Source: Psychrobacter sp. P2G3
Lineage (GTDB): Bacteria; Pseudomonadota; Gammaproteobacteria; Pseudomonadales; Moraxellaceae
NCBI RefSeq assembly: GCF_001593285.1
Contig: NZ_CP012529.1
Location: 1,116,001-1,180,000 of the forward strand
Direction of reading: 5' to 3'
Length of the DNA stretch: 64,000 nucleotides
Notes under the pieces: model-generated
Databases searched by the model: none
What the model was told of the DNA's origin: nothing
Seen by the model: the letters and a program-made list of their open reading frames with translations, nothing else
Made by a program: the position numbers and the translations under genes
Shown: piece after piece, positions 10,476 through 19,771 of the stretch
Layout: each line of letters starts with the position of its first letter
Position numbering within the stretch: position 1 is the first letter of the stretch

Positions 10476-12422
10476 ATGAGTACAAGTCTTCCTACAAACA
10501 TACCCACGATTATACGTCGTTCCGTATTGCAAGCTATCATTGTGGCAGTTTTGGCAGGCTTCTTATTGTCTTTCGTCTATGCCTTTGTTTATAGCTATCA
10601 ACAAAAACGTCTCCATGTTCAGCAATTGGGTGAGATGCTTGCAAATAGTGCTTCAATCCCTGATGGTGCTAATCTTGTTGCCAGACAAGTAAGTACATTG
10701 TTAGATAGTGACCCGACTCTACAAAGTATTCTGTTTTATTCGACTGATGATCCTATTGATTCCTTGGGTCAAGATGATATCGATAGCGTGAGCAACAATT
10801 GGTATAACGCCTTGATTGCTGATACGGTCAGCTTTAACTATCCAGTTACTAGTTGCTACCTTAGTGGCAATAGTATTCAGCGTGCTAACTCCAGTCAACA
10901 ACTTGCTAGTACATTATCTGTTGAAGCTGAAGATACAACTATGTCAACGACTCAACTGGCAGCTCGTAATACCTTAGTTGGCTATATCAATATTACCTTG
11001 GATATCAATAAGCTGCGTTGGTACTGGATACGCATTAATTTGTTATCGTGGTTTGCGACCATTGTTCTGGCTATCTCTATTGTTTGGTTTGTCTTGCGTA
11101 AACTTAATTGGCCGACCAAAGATATTATTGAGCTGGCAAAAGTATGCGAAACGGCAGCCAACAACCCTGAGCTTGAACAACTACCAACTATTCAACAGCG
11201 TTTTGGATTTGAAGAGCTGATACGTATAAAAAAAGCCTTTATTATTTTATTTGATCGACTAAGAGCCGCACAGCAAGACTACCGCGACCTTGCAGATTTT
11301 GAGCAGCAGTTACATAACAAGGATTTGTCTCTTGATATGCAGCGCTCCAATTTTCAAAACATGATTACTCATGAGCTAAAGACGTCACTGAATGCTATTA
11401 CAGGTGGTTTACAGTTATTGGATAATCAATATCTCAACGATGAACAAAAAGACACCTTAGCCATCATTCATAAAGGAAGTCATCACTTAGAATTAACGCT
11501 TGAGCAGATTATCCAGCTAAATAGGATAGAAAAAGGCCAAATGATCGTCAGTTTAAGTGAGTTTAATCCATTACAAATGATTGCCGACTTAATAGAAAAA
11601 TTCGAGCCCGCAGCGAGGCAAAAAGATCTAGAGTTAATTAGCCGTATTCATCACGTAGAATATACCCTTGAAGGGGACGTGACTAAGATTCAGCAAATCT
11701 TAACCACTTTGATAGACAATGCGATTAAATTTACTTATACAGGCCAAGTTGTTATTGATTCTCAGCTGACACATTTTAATGAGAGTATTCGCTGGCAAAT
11801 TAAAGTTACTGATACAGGTATTGGTATTGATAAAACTTACTTAGAAGATATTTTCACTCCATTTTTCCAAGTTGATTCGTCAGATACTCGTGAGCATGAA
11901 GGGGTAGGAATAGGACTGTCAGTTATTAAACAAATTATCCAACTACTTGGTGCAGAAATTGAAGTTGATAGTGAGCTCGGTACAGGTAGTAAGTTCATTG
12001 TTACCATGCCCCTGCGTTATAGAAGTCAGACTCAACACCAGAATCTCTTAAAAGGAATGGATATTGTTTACTACCATCACGATGAAACGGGCTTTATGGT
12101 ACAGACATTGAAGCAGCTTGGGGCTAATGTCAAATCCCAGCGTAACGGACAATCGATGATGGATTACATTTTGAAAGCAAAAGTAAATACGATTATGTTT
12201 GCAGAAGAGGTATTACCCGAACAGGTCGCTCAATTAGCCAAGTGTATTCGTGAACGGGAAACTACTTCTCGCTCACTATTAATTTATTGGTATCCGCCGC
12301 ATAAAGAGCGTTATGTAGAAAGTTTTGAATACGATTTAAAAGCCGCAGGGGTAGATTACTGTCATAGTACGGTACAAGATCCTAAAGTATTAACTATTTT
12401 ATTGAAAAAATGGTTAGCCTAG
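10476..12422 (+). CDS. Orphan membrane sensor histidine kinase with degenerate receiver-like tail
   Basis: This is a membrane-bound two-component sensor of unknown stimulus. Two membrane segments (about 17-40 and 182-205) flank a periplasmic sensor region of roughly 140 residues. HisKA follows, with the phospho-acceptor His at about residue 299 in HELKTSLNA, where the usual HELRTPL proline is Ser. The ATPase boxes are intact: LIDNAIKFT (N), DTGIGI (G1), FTPFFQ (F), GVGIGLS (G2). The last 120 residues resemble a receiver fold (GMDIVYYHHDE, VNTIMFAEEVLP), but I cannot identify the usual phospho-acceptor Asp. No response-regulator gene is adjacent. I chose ATG 10476; the frame is also open from TTG 10467. 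Confidence 0.85.
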   Translation: MSTSLPTNIPTIIRRSVLQAIIVAVLAGFLLSFVYAFVYSYQQKRLHVQQLGEMLANSASIPDGANLVARQVSTLLDSDPTLQSILFYSTDDPIDSLGQDDIDSVSNNWYNALIADTVSFNYPVTSCYLSGNSIQRANSSQQLASTLSVEAEDTTMSTTQLAARNTLVGYINITLDINKLRWYWIRINLLSWFATIVLAISIVWFVLRKLNWPTKDIIELAKVCETAANNPELEQLPTIQQRFGFEELIRIKKAFIILFDRLRAAQQDYRDLADFEQQLHNKDLSLDMQRSNFQNMITHELKTSLNAITGGLQLLDNQYLNDEQKDTLAIIHKGSHHLELTLEQIIQLNRIEKGQMIVSLSEFNPLQMIADLIEKFEPAARQKDLELISRIHHVEYTLEGDVTKIQQILTTLIDNAIKFTYTGQVVIDSQLTHFNESIRWQIKVTDTGIGIDKTYLEDIFTPFFQVDSSDTREHEGVGIGLSVIKQIIQLLGAEIEVDSELGTGSKFIVTMPLRYRSQTQHQNLLKGMDIVYYHHDETGFMVQTLKQLGANVKSQRNGQSMMDYILKAKVNTIMFAEEVLPEQVAQLAKCIRERETTSRSLLIYWYPPHKERYVESFEYDLKAAGVDYCHSTVQDPKVLTILLKKWLA

Positions 12423-12474
12423 TTTTTAACTATTAACTATCAAGTTTTGCAGTAACAAGCTTTATATCTGGAAT

Positions 12475-12507
12475 AAAAAAAGACGCTTGATTAGAAGCGT
12501 CTTTTTT
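12475..12507. terminator. Bidirectional terminator between sensor kinase and dacC
   Basis: AAAAAAGACGCTT and AAGCGTCTTTTTT flank a GATTAG loop, with A and T runs on both sides. It can serve both convergent genes. Confidence 0.85.
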
Positions 12508-12557
12508 ATGTTTATAAGCTTATCAAAAATAATTGACTGGCTATTATTCTAATAAAC

Positions 12558-13724
12558 TTAGAACAAGTTCTGTGCCCAGCGTACCACATGCTGCCACATC
12601 CGGCTCATAAAGCCTGATTGTTCGACATCATTGGTCGCTACGATAGGCACTGAAGCTACTGCTTTACCATCAATTACTGCCAACATTTTACCGATTTGTT
12701 GACCCTTTTTGATAGGTGCTTCTATGCTGTCAGGGATATCAACAACAGTAGTGATTTTGTTTTTTTGAGTTTTGCTGGTTAGAATTTGTAGAGTATCGCC
12801 TGTTGCCAACTCTACCTCATCTGCCTCTCCAAACCATACTGGTAGCTTGCTAACAAACTGACCAGACGGTGCTTTAGTCACGGTAGTAAAGTGTCCAAAA
12901 CCCCAGTTAAGCAGCTCTCGCGACTGATCAGCACGCGCTTGCTGGCTTTCTGTACCCATAATGACAGAAATCAGACGCATATCATCACGGTTACTTGAGG
13001 CAACCAGACAGTAGCCTGCTGCATCAGTATGACCCGTTTTTAAACCATCTACGGTAGGATCGGTGGCAAGTAAAGCATTACGATTGCCTTGAGTGATACC
13101 ATTGTAGGTGAATTCTTTTTCAGCATAGATGTCATAGTACTCACCGCTATTTTTAATGATAGCGCGCGCAAGCTTTGCTAAATCAAGTGCTGATGCTTGG
13201 TGACCTTCATCAGGCATGCCCGTTGCATTCACAAAGTGCGTATTATCCATTCCAAGCTTTTTGGCTTGTTCATTCATTAATATTGCAAATGACGCTTCGC
13301 TACCTGCAATATGCTCAGCCATTGCTTTTGATGCGTCATTACCTGACTGAATGATGATACCGCGTAGCATATCGATGACACTGGCGGTTTTGTTCACTGG
13401 CACATACATACAAGACTGGCTACTGCTACCGCGACACCACGCGTTTTTGCTCATCAGTACTTGCTCATCTTCGGTCAAGTCGCCTGAGCTTAAACGCTGC
13501 TCGATGATATAACTGGTCATCATTTTGGTTAATGAGGCTGGTGGTAGAGGCTGGTTAGCGTTTTTTTGCGCTAGTATTTCACCAGTATTATAGTCCATCA
13601 ATACATAGGCGGTATTATCCATCTCCGGTGGTTGAATGGCGGCATTTGCCATTACTGCACTTAAAGATAAGCTAACACCAACTACCAGCTGTACGAGCTG
13701 TTGTTTTACAAGCTTTACTGTCAT
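12558..13724 (-). CDS. dacC: Serine-type D-Ala-D-Ala carboxypeptidase (PBP5/6 family)
   Basis: This low-molecular-weight penicillin-binding protein trims the terminal D-Ala from peptidoglycan stem peptides in the periplasm. A signal peptide ends near ANA (about residue 28). The three active-site motifs are seen: SLTK (Ser64, Lys67), SGN (127-129) and KTG (229-231). A beta-rich C-terminal domain and a final amphipathic stretch (MSRMWQHVVRWAQNLF), suited to membrane anchoring, follow. It is 388 residues long, like DacA/DacC. The family symbol is uncertain among dacA, dacC and dacD. Confidence 0.92.
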   Translation of the reverse strand: MTVKLVKQQLVQLVVGVSLSLSAVMANAAIQPPEMDNTAYVLMDYNTGEILAQKNANQPLPPASLTKMMTSYIIEQRLSSGDLTEDEQVLMSKNAWCRGSSSQSCMYVPVNKTASVIDMLRGIIIQSGNDASKAMAEHIAGSEASFAILMNEQAKKLGMDNTHFVNATGMPDEGHQASALDLAKLARAIIKNSGEYYDIYAEKEFTYNGITQGNRNALLATDPTVDGLKTGHTDAAGYCLVASSNRDDMRLISVIMGTESQQARADQSRELLNWGFGHFTTVTKAPSGQFVSKLPVWFGEADEVELATGDTLQILTSKTQKNKITTVVDIPDSIEAPIKKGQQIGKMLAVIDGKAVASVPIVATNDVEQSGFMSRMWQHVVRWAQNLF

Positions 13725-14057
13725 AGATTGTTACACCACATCATGAAACCCAATGCGTCTACCGCCAACTATACTGATACAAGCATTTGAAGCTGACGGT
13801 GGACATAAAATTAAGGCCTTATCTTAGCAAAATGCTACCCGATGGGGAAACAATAAATACGATAAAATAAGACGTCGACAATGTGGGCAAGAATAGTCTA
13901 AAAAACAGTCTACAGCAACAGCTATGATGACTATCATTTAGATTTAATTTGTTAAAAGATGCGAGAAACTATTTAGGATAGTGATGGCTTTACTATACGC
14001 AGGTTATATAGAGGTTTTAAACTTGTACAAATGTCTTATAAAGATTTAATACAAAAA

Positions 14058-14105
14058 AGCTTGCTACCCTTTACTCTTAGCTTTCAGAGTGAGGGGTAGC
14101 AAGCT
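14058..14105 (-). terminator. Strong terminator for the small secreted-protein gene
   Basis: AGCTTGCTACCC and GGGTAGCAAGCT form a perfect 12-bp outer stem, extended through two G-T pairs to ACTCT/AGAGT. Reading on the minus strand, a run of six T follows. It lies about 130 bases past the stop of the 14239-14685 gene. The remaining spacer towards dacC (13725-14057) shows nothing I can name. Confidence 0.85.
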
Positions 14106-14238
14106 CAGTTTGGGTTAAAGCGATTATGCAGTGAGTTATTATGTATAAAAAAGCTCTTATAATTGTTTTATTAGTAGCTTACTTATAGCTAAATTACCAT
14201 TAAAACTTGTTTTTACTAGGTTGGCAGTATGCCAGTCA

Positions 14239-14685
14239 TTAGTACTCTGCGTTCGCTAAGTCTTCACAAAGCGCTTTGTTGTCTTGTTTAGAGAATCCAA
14301 GAGTCCAACTACGAATGCTTTGTAGAATTTGACGATAATCTTGCTGCGTTGACAAATACTGTATAGCCGCTTTAGGGTCTTCTAAAGAAGGCATAAGTTC
14401 ATGTAGCTGTGTATTATAAGACTTGTAAAACCGTTGTTTTTGTCTTTTGTTTAGCATCGGTGGGCAAATCTCAGACAGTACCTGCATAACAGCAATCTCA
14501 TGTTTAGTAATACTAACACCAGACATATCAAGAGGAATGGTAGAGACATTACCATTAGCTGCATTAGACGTTTGTGCTAACATGGTAACAGAGGCTATCA
14601 ATCCAACAAGGCCAACTTTTGAGGCTATTTTCGAAACTGTTTTTGTCGTTATAGAAATCATAGCTAATATCGATTGATTCTTCAT
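14239..14685 (-). CDS. Small secreted protein of unknown function
   Basis: I do not recognise this protein. The first 40 residues form a long, basic then hydrophobic signal peptide (VGLVGLIASVTMLAQTSNA), with probable cleavage after SNA near residue 42. The mature part of roughly 105 residues is mostly helical and hydrophilic and has two Cys (CPPML and LCEDL) that could form a disulfide. It is a monocistronic gene with its own strong terminator downstream, which argues that it is real and expressed. It may belong to the conserved small exported proteins of Moraxellaceae, but I cannot show that from the sequence. Confidence 0.7.
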   Translation of the reverse strand: MKNQSILAMISITTKTVSKIASKVGLVGLIASVTMLAQTSNAANGNVSTIPLDMSGVSITKHEIAVMQVLSEICPPMLNKRQKQRFYKSYNTQLHELMPSLEDPKAAIQYLSTQQDYRQILQSIRSWTLGFSKQDNKALCEDLANAEY

Positions 14686-15364
14686 TCGGTATCACACTCG
14701 CTTTGCGTTATTTAATGGTGTTATGGTAATCGGAAAAAAAATAAAAGTCACATAAAATATTGGCTTATGTGTAGATGTCTTGTGACCTGATGGCGATTCG
14801 TAGCAACATATCAGTAGCATCTGCCCATAAGTTACATTAGCCTTAATAGATAATTGTCTATTGTTGTTCGTTGTTGCCTATTGTAACGAAAAAATAAGCT
14901 AAATGGTGACCAATCAGTATCAGTATATACATCCACAAAGGTGGATTTTGTAATGTTAAAGGAGTCATCAAGCATTTGTAGGTGCAATTGCAACTGATTG
15001 ATTATACTTGACTTTAAGGTAAGAAGTTAAGTGTTAGTTTATGAATGTCCACTATTAAGTTATAATCGCTTTCAAGGTTATATAGTGATTCTATATATCA
15101 AGTGATTCTATGCACATAGACTCGCTATTGACTTACTTATCTATGAATAGGTATTCATTAAATATAACTATTATTACGCTGATAACTGTATTTCAAATGA
15201 CATTGTATTTATACGACGTTTTTATTTTTTACTTTTTTATATCTATATTTATCTGCTGCGCTTTAGCTCACCAAAACTATCTTTTACATCAAAGCATTGC
15301 TACATTGTGCTGTCTATATTGATAAGTCATATGAACAGTAGCAATGAAACTATAGTAAGCGAGT
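14686..15364. other. Non-coding stretch between secreted-protein gene and surE
   Basis: About 680 very AT-rich bases. It presumably holds divergent promoters. A small hairpin (CACATAA and TTATGTG, 14749-14771) and a short direct repeat (GTGATTCTAT at about 15085 and 15102) are visible. A 70-codon hydrophobic frame at 15110-15322 lacks a ribosome site, and I do not count it as a gene. Confidence 0.5.
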
Positions 15365-15400
15365 AAGCGGCTAGAAAATAATAAGCAGCTAGAAAATAAG
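15365..15400 (+). repeat. 18-bp tandem duplication just upstream of surE
   Basis: Two abutting 18-base units, AAGCGGCTAGAAAATAAT and AAGCAGCTAGAAAATAAG, differ at two positions. They end 21 bases before the surE start, in the probable leader or promoter region. Confidence 0.8.
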
Positions 15401-15421
15401 ATATGATTATATTGAGCTGAT

Positions 15422-16327
15422 ATGAAGTTTTTAATTAGTAATGATGATGGGATACATGCGCCAGGATTATTAGCGTTATATCAAGCACTCTCTAAAGTAG
15501 GAGAGGTAATGGTCGTTGCACCAAATGCAGAAGAGAGCGGTAGCGCAAGCTCGCTCCATATCTCACAGCCATTATATACCCACGAGCTGCCATCAGGGTT
15601 TATTGCCGTTAATGGCTCACCTGCAGATTGTGTTTATCTTGCCCTACATCAGCTTTATTCAGATATTCAGTTTGACTGTGTGATTACAGGTATTAATTCT
15701 GGAGACAATTTAGGGCAAAAGGTATTTTTTTCAGGTACTTTTGGTGCGGCGTTGACTGCCCAACTCTTTGGCGTACCAGCGATTGCAACCTCGTTAGTAG
15801 GCGGTAAAATCAAGGGTAACGGAGAGGATAAAATCAGTCATTATCAAATGGCAGCAGAAGAAATCGTTAAACTATTGACTGAAACCCCTATATTGGAAGA
15901 AATCACGCGTTTGCCCTATCATGTACTAAACGTCAATATTCCTAATGTAGACACGGCTGAGGCTATTAATGGACGTAAGGTCACGACTCTAGAACATAGT
16001 CTACTGGCAAACCCTGTACATCAGATAGTGGATCCACGTGGCCGTGATGCCTATTGGTTGTGTTTAAAAAACTGCCAAAATCCGAAAACCGAAGAGTATA
16101 GCGGCGCTTCTATCGATACGTTTAATGATGATCCTATAAATGGATATAAGCCTCTAGGTATAAACAGCCTTGAGCTTAAAAATCAATCGATAACAGATAA
16201 TAACGATAGCGTAGTTGTCTATACTGATGCTCAAGCCGTCGCAGCAGGCTACATTAGCTTATCACCTGTTCGTCTGCATCATACGCCGACTTATGCGCTT
16301 GATCGACTCTCGACCTTAGCCTTGTAA
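15422..16327 (+). CDS. surE: 5'/3'-nucleotidase SurE
   Basis: SurE is a metal-dependent nucleotide phosphatase of the stationary-phase survival family. The N-terminal metal site ISNDDGIHAPG (Asp8-Asp9) is present, with the conserved NGSPADCVYLAL, GINSGDNLGQ and FSGTFGAALTAQ. At 301 residues it is longer than the usual 250 or so. The extra length is in the C-terminal half (ENPKTEEYSG-like loop and NQSITDNNDS region). The nlpD-like gene follows 166 bases later, the usual surE-(pcm)-nlpD neighbourhood with pcm absent. Confidence 0.94.
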   Translation: MKFLISNDDGIHAPGLLALYQALSKVGEVMVVAPNAEESGSASSLHISQPLYTHELPSGFIAVNGSPADCVYLALHQLYSDIQFDCVITGINSGDNLGQKVFFSGTFGAALTAQLFGVPAIATSLVGGKIKGNGEDKISHYQMAAEEIVKLLTETPILEEITRLPYHVLNVNIPNVDTAEAINGRKVTTLEHSLLANPVHQIVDPRGRDAYWLCLKNCQNPKTEEYSGASIDTFNDDPINGYKPLGINSLELKNQSITDNNDSVVVYTDAQAVAAGYISLSPVRLHHTPTYALDRLSTLAL

Positions 16328-16493
16328 GGCGCTCATATATTGATATTTAATATTAGAAGTACTGTTTTTATAAATAGAGTCAAATTCTATAAATAGAGCG
16401 ATATTATGGTTATAATAGCGGCGGTATAACTCTATAAACTGTAAAGATAACAACACGATAATCGTGAGTAATATAAAGAATAGGAAACCTTGT

Positions 16494-17291
16494 ATGAAAA
16501 AGCTTATTTCTAAGTCGCAGCTGGCGACTGCTGCTTTAGTCGGAACTCTAGCGGTTGCGATGACAGGCTGTGCGACTAAGCCTACTTATCAAAATTCTGC
16601 ACAATCAGGTCCTAAAATCATCACCAATAGCCAAGGTGTACCTAACTATCATCTTGTCAGACGTGGCGATACTGTTAGTCAAATTGCTTCACGTTATCGC
16701 TTAAATTATCGTCAAATCGGTGCACTTAACGGTCTTGATAGTAAATATACTATCTATAGTGGTCAATGGCTCAAGCTTTGGCACGGTGAGCAAAGCGCGC
16801 CTGTACGTCCTACTAGTAACAACAACTATAACGTTGCTGCTACACCATCGACTCCGCAGCCGCAGTACACACCACCGCCTACGACTGGCTCAACTCCTGC
16901 TTATGAGGTAACTGCTAACTCGACAGCAGGGTACGAGTATCCTAGCCGTAACCAAGTAATCCGCAATTTTGATGCTTCATCTGGCAACATGGGCATGTGG
17001 TTTGCTGGTAAAGAAGGTGATCCAGTACTTGCTAGCCAAAGTGGAACGGTACTGTATTCTGGCGATGGGCTAACAGAATATGGCAATCTTATTATGATTC
17101 GTCATAGTGGCAATTACATTACCGCTTATGCGCACAACAGCCAGCTACTCGTCAAAGAAGGCGAAGCAGTACAGCTCGGTCAACGTATTGCCAGTATGGG
17201 TAGCAGCGGCCAGACCAACCAAGTAGCACTGCAATTCCAAGTGCGCTTGAATGGTAATCCTATCGATCCGCGTGCAGTCTTAGGTCGTTAA
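16494..17291 (+). CDS. nlpD: NlpD-type LysM/LytM lipoprotein, catalytically degenerate
   Basis: This lipoprotein probably activates cell-wall amidases during division. The lipobox MTGC places the acylated Cys at about residue 26. A LysM domain follows (YHLVRRGDTVSQIASRYRL, about residues 42-88), then a Pro/Thr/Asn-rich linker, then an M23/LytM domain from about 145. The M23 zinc-binding motifs are lost: NMGMW stands where HxxxD is expected, and LQFQV where LHFEV is expected. NlpD and EnvC, which activate rather than cut, are also degenerate. ATG 16494 has AGGAAA upstream; a GTG at 16464 is in frame but less likely. Confidence 0.9.
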   Translation: MKKLISKSQLATAALVGTLAVAMTGCATKPTYQNSAQSGPKIITNSQGVPNYHLVRRGDTVSQIASRYRLNYRQIGALNGLDSKYTIYSGQWLKLWHGEQSAPVRPTSNNNYNVAATPSTPQPQYTPPPTTGSTPAYEVTANSTAGYEYPSRNQVIRNFDASSGNMGMWFAGKEGDPVLASQSGTVLYSGDGLTEYGNLIMIRHSGNYITAYAHNSQLLVKEGEAVQLGQRIASMGSSGQTNQVALQFQVRLNGNPIDPRAVLGR

Positions 17292-17361
17292 ATATTGCTT
17301 AACTTAGGTGTCATTTAGTCTAAGCTGAGTAATAGGAGCTCAAAGCCTATTGCATATCTAT

Positions 17362-17422
17362 AACCTGTCACTACTTTTCATATCGTTGCAAAGCCTTATG
17401 AAAAATAGTGACAGGTTTTTTT
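17362..17422 (+). terminator. Long-stem terminator after nlpD
   Basis: AACCTGTCACTA pairs with TAGTGACAGGTT. The stem continues through CTTTTCAT/ATGAAAAA with one mismatch, and a T run follows. Confidence 0.85.
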
Positions 17423-17531
17423 ATAGGTCGTTAAAAGTGACTTAATATACAACCTATTAACGAAGTACCATTTTTAATTCAATAATTTTAAATAGACAGT
17501 TTTTACCCAAAATTAAAGGCAATATCCTGCA

Positions 17532-19718
17532 ATGACTACCACGATTTTTGATACTCACCGCTATAATTATCCGCAGAACTTTATGGAGATTAAGCCTAAG
17601 CTTACGCGTCTTGAAAAGGCGATAAAGAAGCTCGAGGCCAATCTAATCGACGCTGATGACGATGCAAATATCGAGCTGCTTAAGCAAAGATTGAATGGTG
17701 AATTAGAGTTAAAAGTAGACTATGCCAGTGAGCTAAATCCTGACCAATTGTTAGCAGCCACTACTATCGATGGCAAGGTATTGGTCATCGCAGGTGCTGG
17801 CTCTGGTAAGACCAAAACGTTGACTTATCGCACCAGCTATTTGTTAGAAAATGGGGTGACACCCAAAAGCATTTTGCTACTAACCTTTACTCGTAAAGCG
17901 GCGAATGAGATTAAGAGTCGCGCTAAGACGCTGCTAAATAATACTTTGTCTGATGATGAATTATCAGAAGATATACTACCAACTAGTAAAGCGTTAAATG
18001 ATATCACCAGTGGAACCTTTCACTCATTCTGCAATATGCTATTGCGCCAGTATTCAGGGCTGCTTGGTATTAATCCGCGATTTACTATCTTGGATACAGG
18101 CGATAGCGAGGATGCGATCGATTTAATTCATAAAGAAAAAAAGTATCCTGCGCAAACCAAAAGCCAAGCCTTTCCTCGTAAAAAGACCTTGCAAAATATC
18201 ATCTCCACCTCTAGAAATAGACGCATTCATATCCGCGATTTAATCGAAAGTAATTATCCTGATATCGCCGTACATATTCCCATTATCGAGCAATTAGCAA
18301 TCGATTTTCATGAGTATAAGCGTGCCAATCATCTCTATGATTTTGATGACATCATTAGCCAAGTCGTGCGCCATTTAAAGACCAATGACACATTTAGACA
18401 ATTACTACAAAACCAATATCGCTACATCATGGTCGATGAATATCAAGATACTAATATCCCGCAAAAGCAGCTGATAGATTTGATTTGCGAGCCTGAATCG
18501 GTATCGTTGATGGTGGTCGGGGATGACAACCAAAGTATTTATGCTTTTCGCGGCGCAAATTACGAAAATATTCTACTGTTCGGTGAGACCTATCCTGAGG
18601 CGAGTCTCATTAAGCTGGAGCAAAACTATCGCAGTACGCCTGCTGTTTTAAATTATATCAATGCCTTGTCCGCACAAATCACCTTGGGGTATCAAAAACA
18701 GCTCTATTCAAACGCTACTATAACGGGCGAAAAGCCGATATTTAGCCGCCTGAGTGATGAAACGAAAGAAGCTAAGTTTATTGCCGATAAGATTATCGAG
18801 TTAAAGCCAGATCAGGATTACAATGATTTTGCGGTACTGTGCCGTACGTCTTTTCAGTCCAATTATGTACAGTTAGAATTTATGGAGCGTCATATTCCAT
18901 TTATCGTGGTAGGGGGTATTAAGTTCGTTGAGCGCCGTCATATCAAGGATGTGTTGGCCTTTATTAAAATTCTTTATAACCCCAATGATACGATTGCATG
19001 GCACCGAATTTTGACCTTGTTCCAAGGAGTTGGGGCAGTCACTGCGACGCGTTTGACTCAAGCAATTAATTCTGATAATAATTCTTTTGAGCCATTGCTG
19101 ACGGCAAAGTTTGCCAAAAAAAGTGAGCAACTTGAGCTTTTGTATCATACTCTGACTAAGGCAAGTCAGGAAGAATCAGTCGAGACTATTATTGAGCGTA
19201 TTTTAGAGTTTTATGTTCCTATTTTAAAGACGATTGAAGAGAACTGGCGTGAGCGTAGCGAGGACTTTCGCGTTCTCAAAAACTTGGCAACAGAGCATAG
19301 CAGTCTTGATAATTTCTTAGAAAATTTGGCATTAGATCCGCCCAATGACTCAGTGGCAACGACCAGTCAGCCTGAGGAAAACGATAAAGACAAAGTTACT
19401 ATCTCGACCATTCATAGTGCCAAAGGGCTAGAGTGGCCAGTGGTGTTCGTCAATTCATTAGTCGATGGTATCACGCCGCATCATCGCTCTTTAGATGACT
19501 TTGAGGAATTAGAAGAGGAGCGAAAATTATTCTATGTTGCCTGTAGCCGTGCTAAGAGCAGACTGTATCTAACCGCGCCAGATTATTTTGCCAGTTATTC
19601 AGGGTATTTTGACAAGCCCTCACGATTTATCGCTGAGTTGTCTGCAGATGAAGTTGAGGTTAAGCGTTCTAGGAAGTCCTTAGAGATGCTGGCGAGTGAT
19701 GATCCGGTGTGGTGGTGA
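17532..19718 (+). CDS. UvrD/Rep-like superfamily 1A DNA helicase
   Basis: This is an ATP-dependent 3'-5' DNA helicase of the UvrD/PcrA/Rep group. SF1 motifs appear in order: Walker A GAGSGKTKTL (about residue 88), motif Ia FTRKAANEI, Walker B VDEYQDTN, motif III VGDDNQSIYAFRG, motif IV LEQNYRS, motif V TIHSAKGLEWPVV and motif VI YVACSRAKSRLYL. An unusual charged N-terminal extension of about 70 residues precedes the helicase core. It is not in a standard uvrD context and is convergent with the large helicase-nuclease gene. It could be a housekeeping repair helicase or part of the same accessory island. Confidence 0.88.
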   Translation: MTTTIFDTHRYNYPQNFMEIKPKLTRLEKAIKKLEANLIDADDDANIELLKQRLNGELELKVDYASELNPDQLLAATTIDGKVLVIAGAGSGKTKTLTYRTSYLLENGVTPKSILLLTFTRKAANEIKSRAKTLLNNTLSDDELSEDILPTSKALNDITSGTFHSFCNMLLRQYSGLLGINPRFTILDTGDSEDAIDLIHKEKKYPAQTKSQAFPRKKTLQNIISTSRNRRIHIRDLIESNYPDIAVHIPIIEQLAIDFHEYKRANHLYDFDDIISQVVRHLKTNDTFRQLLQNQYRYIMVDEYQDTNIPQKQLIDLICEPESVSLMVVGDDNQSIYAFRGANYENILLFGETYPEASLIKLEQNYRSTPAVLNYINALSAQITLGYQKQLYSNATITGEKPIFSRLSDETKEAKFIADKIIELKPDQDYNDFAVLCRTSFQSNYVQLEFMERHIPFIVVGGIKFVERRHIKDVLAFIKILYNPNDTIAWHRILTLFQGVGAVTATRLTQAINSDNNSFEPLLTAKFAKKSEQLELLYHTLTKASQEESVETIIERILEFYVPILKTIEENWRERSEDFRVLKNLATEHSSLDNFLENLALDPPNDSVATTSQPEENDKDKVTISTIHSAKGLEWPVVFVNSLVDGITPHHRSLDDFEELEEERKLFYVACSRAKSRLYLTAPDYFASYSGYFDKPSRFIAELSADEVEVKRSRKSLEMLASDDPVWW

Positions 19719-19771
19719 CCGTTAAGGTTATACAGCCACCATTTTTAGTATTTGAACTGAGCATTATATGC

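Noticed and set aside
15110..15322. 70-codon hydrophobic frame upstream of surE
   Set aside because: No ribosome site, very AT-rich and low-complexity; hydrophobicity follows from T-rich codons. Likely chance.
16494..17291. Reading the NlpD-like protein as an active M23 endopeptidase
   Set aside because: The HxxxD and LHFEV metal motifs are replaced by NMGMW and LQFQV, so catalysis is unlikely.
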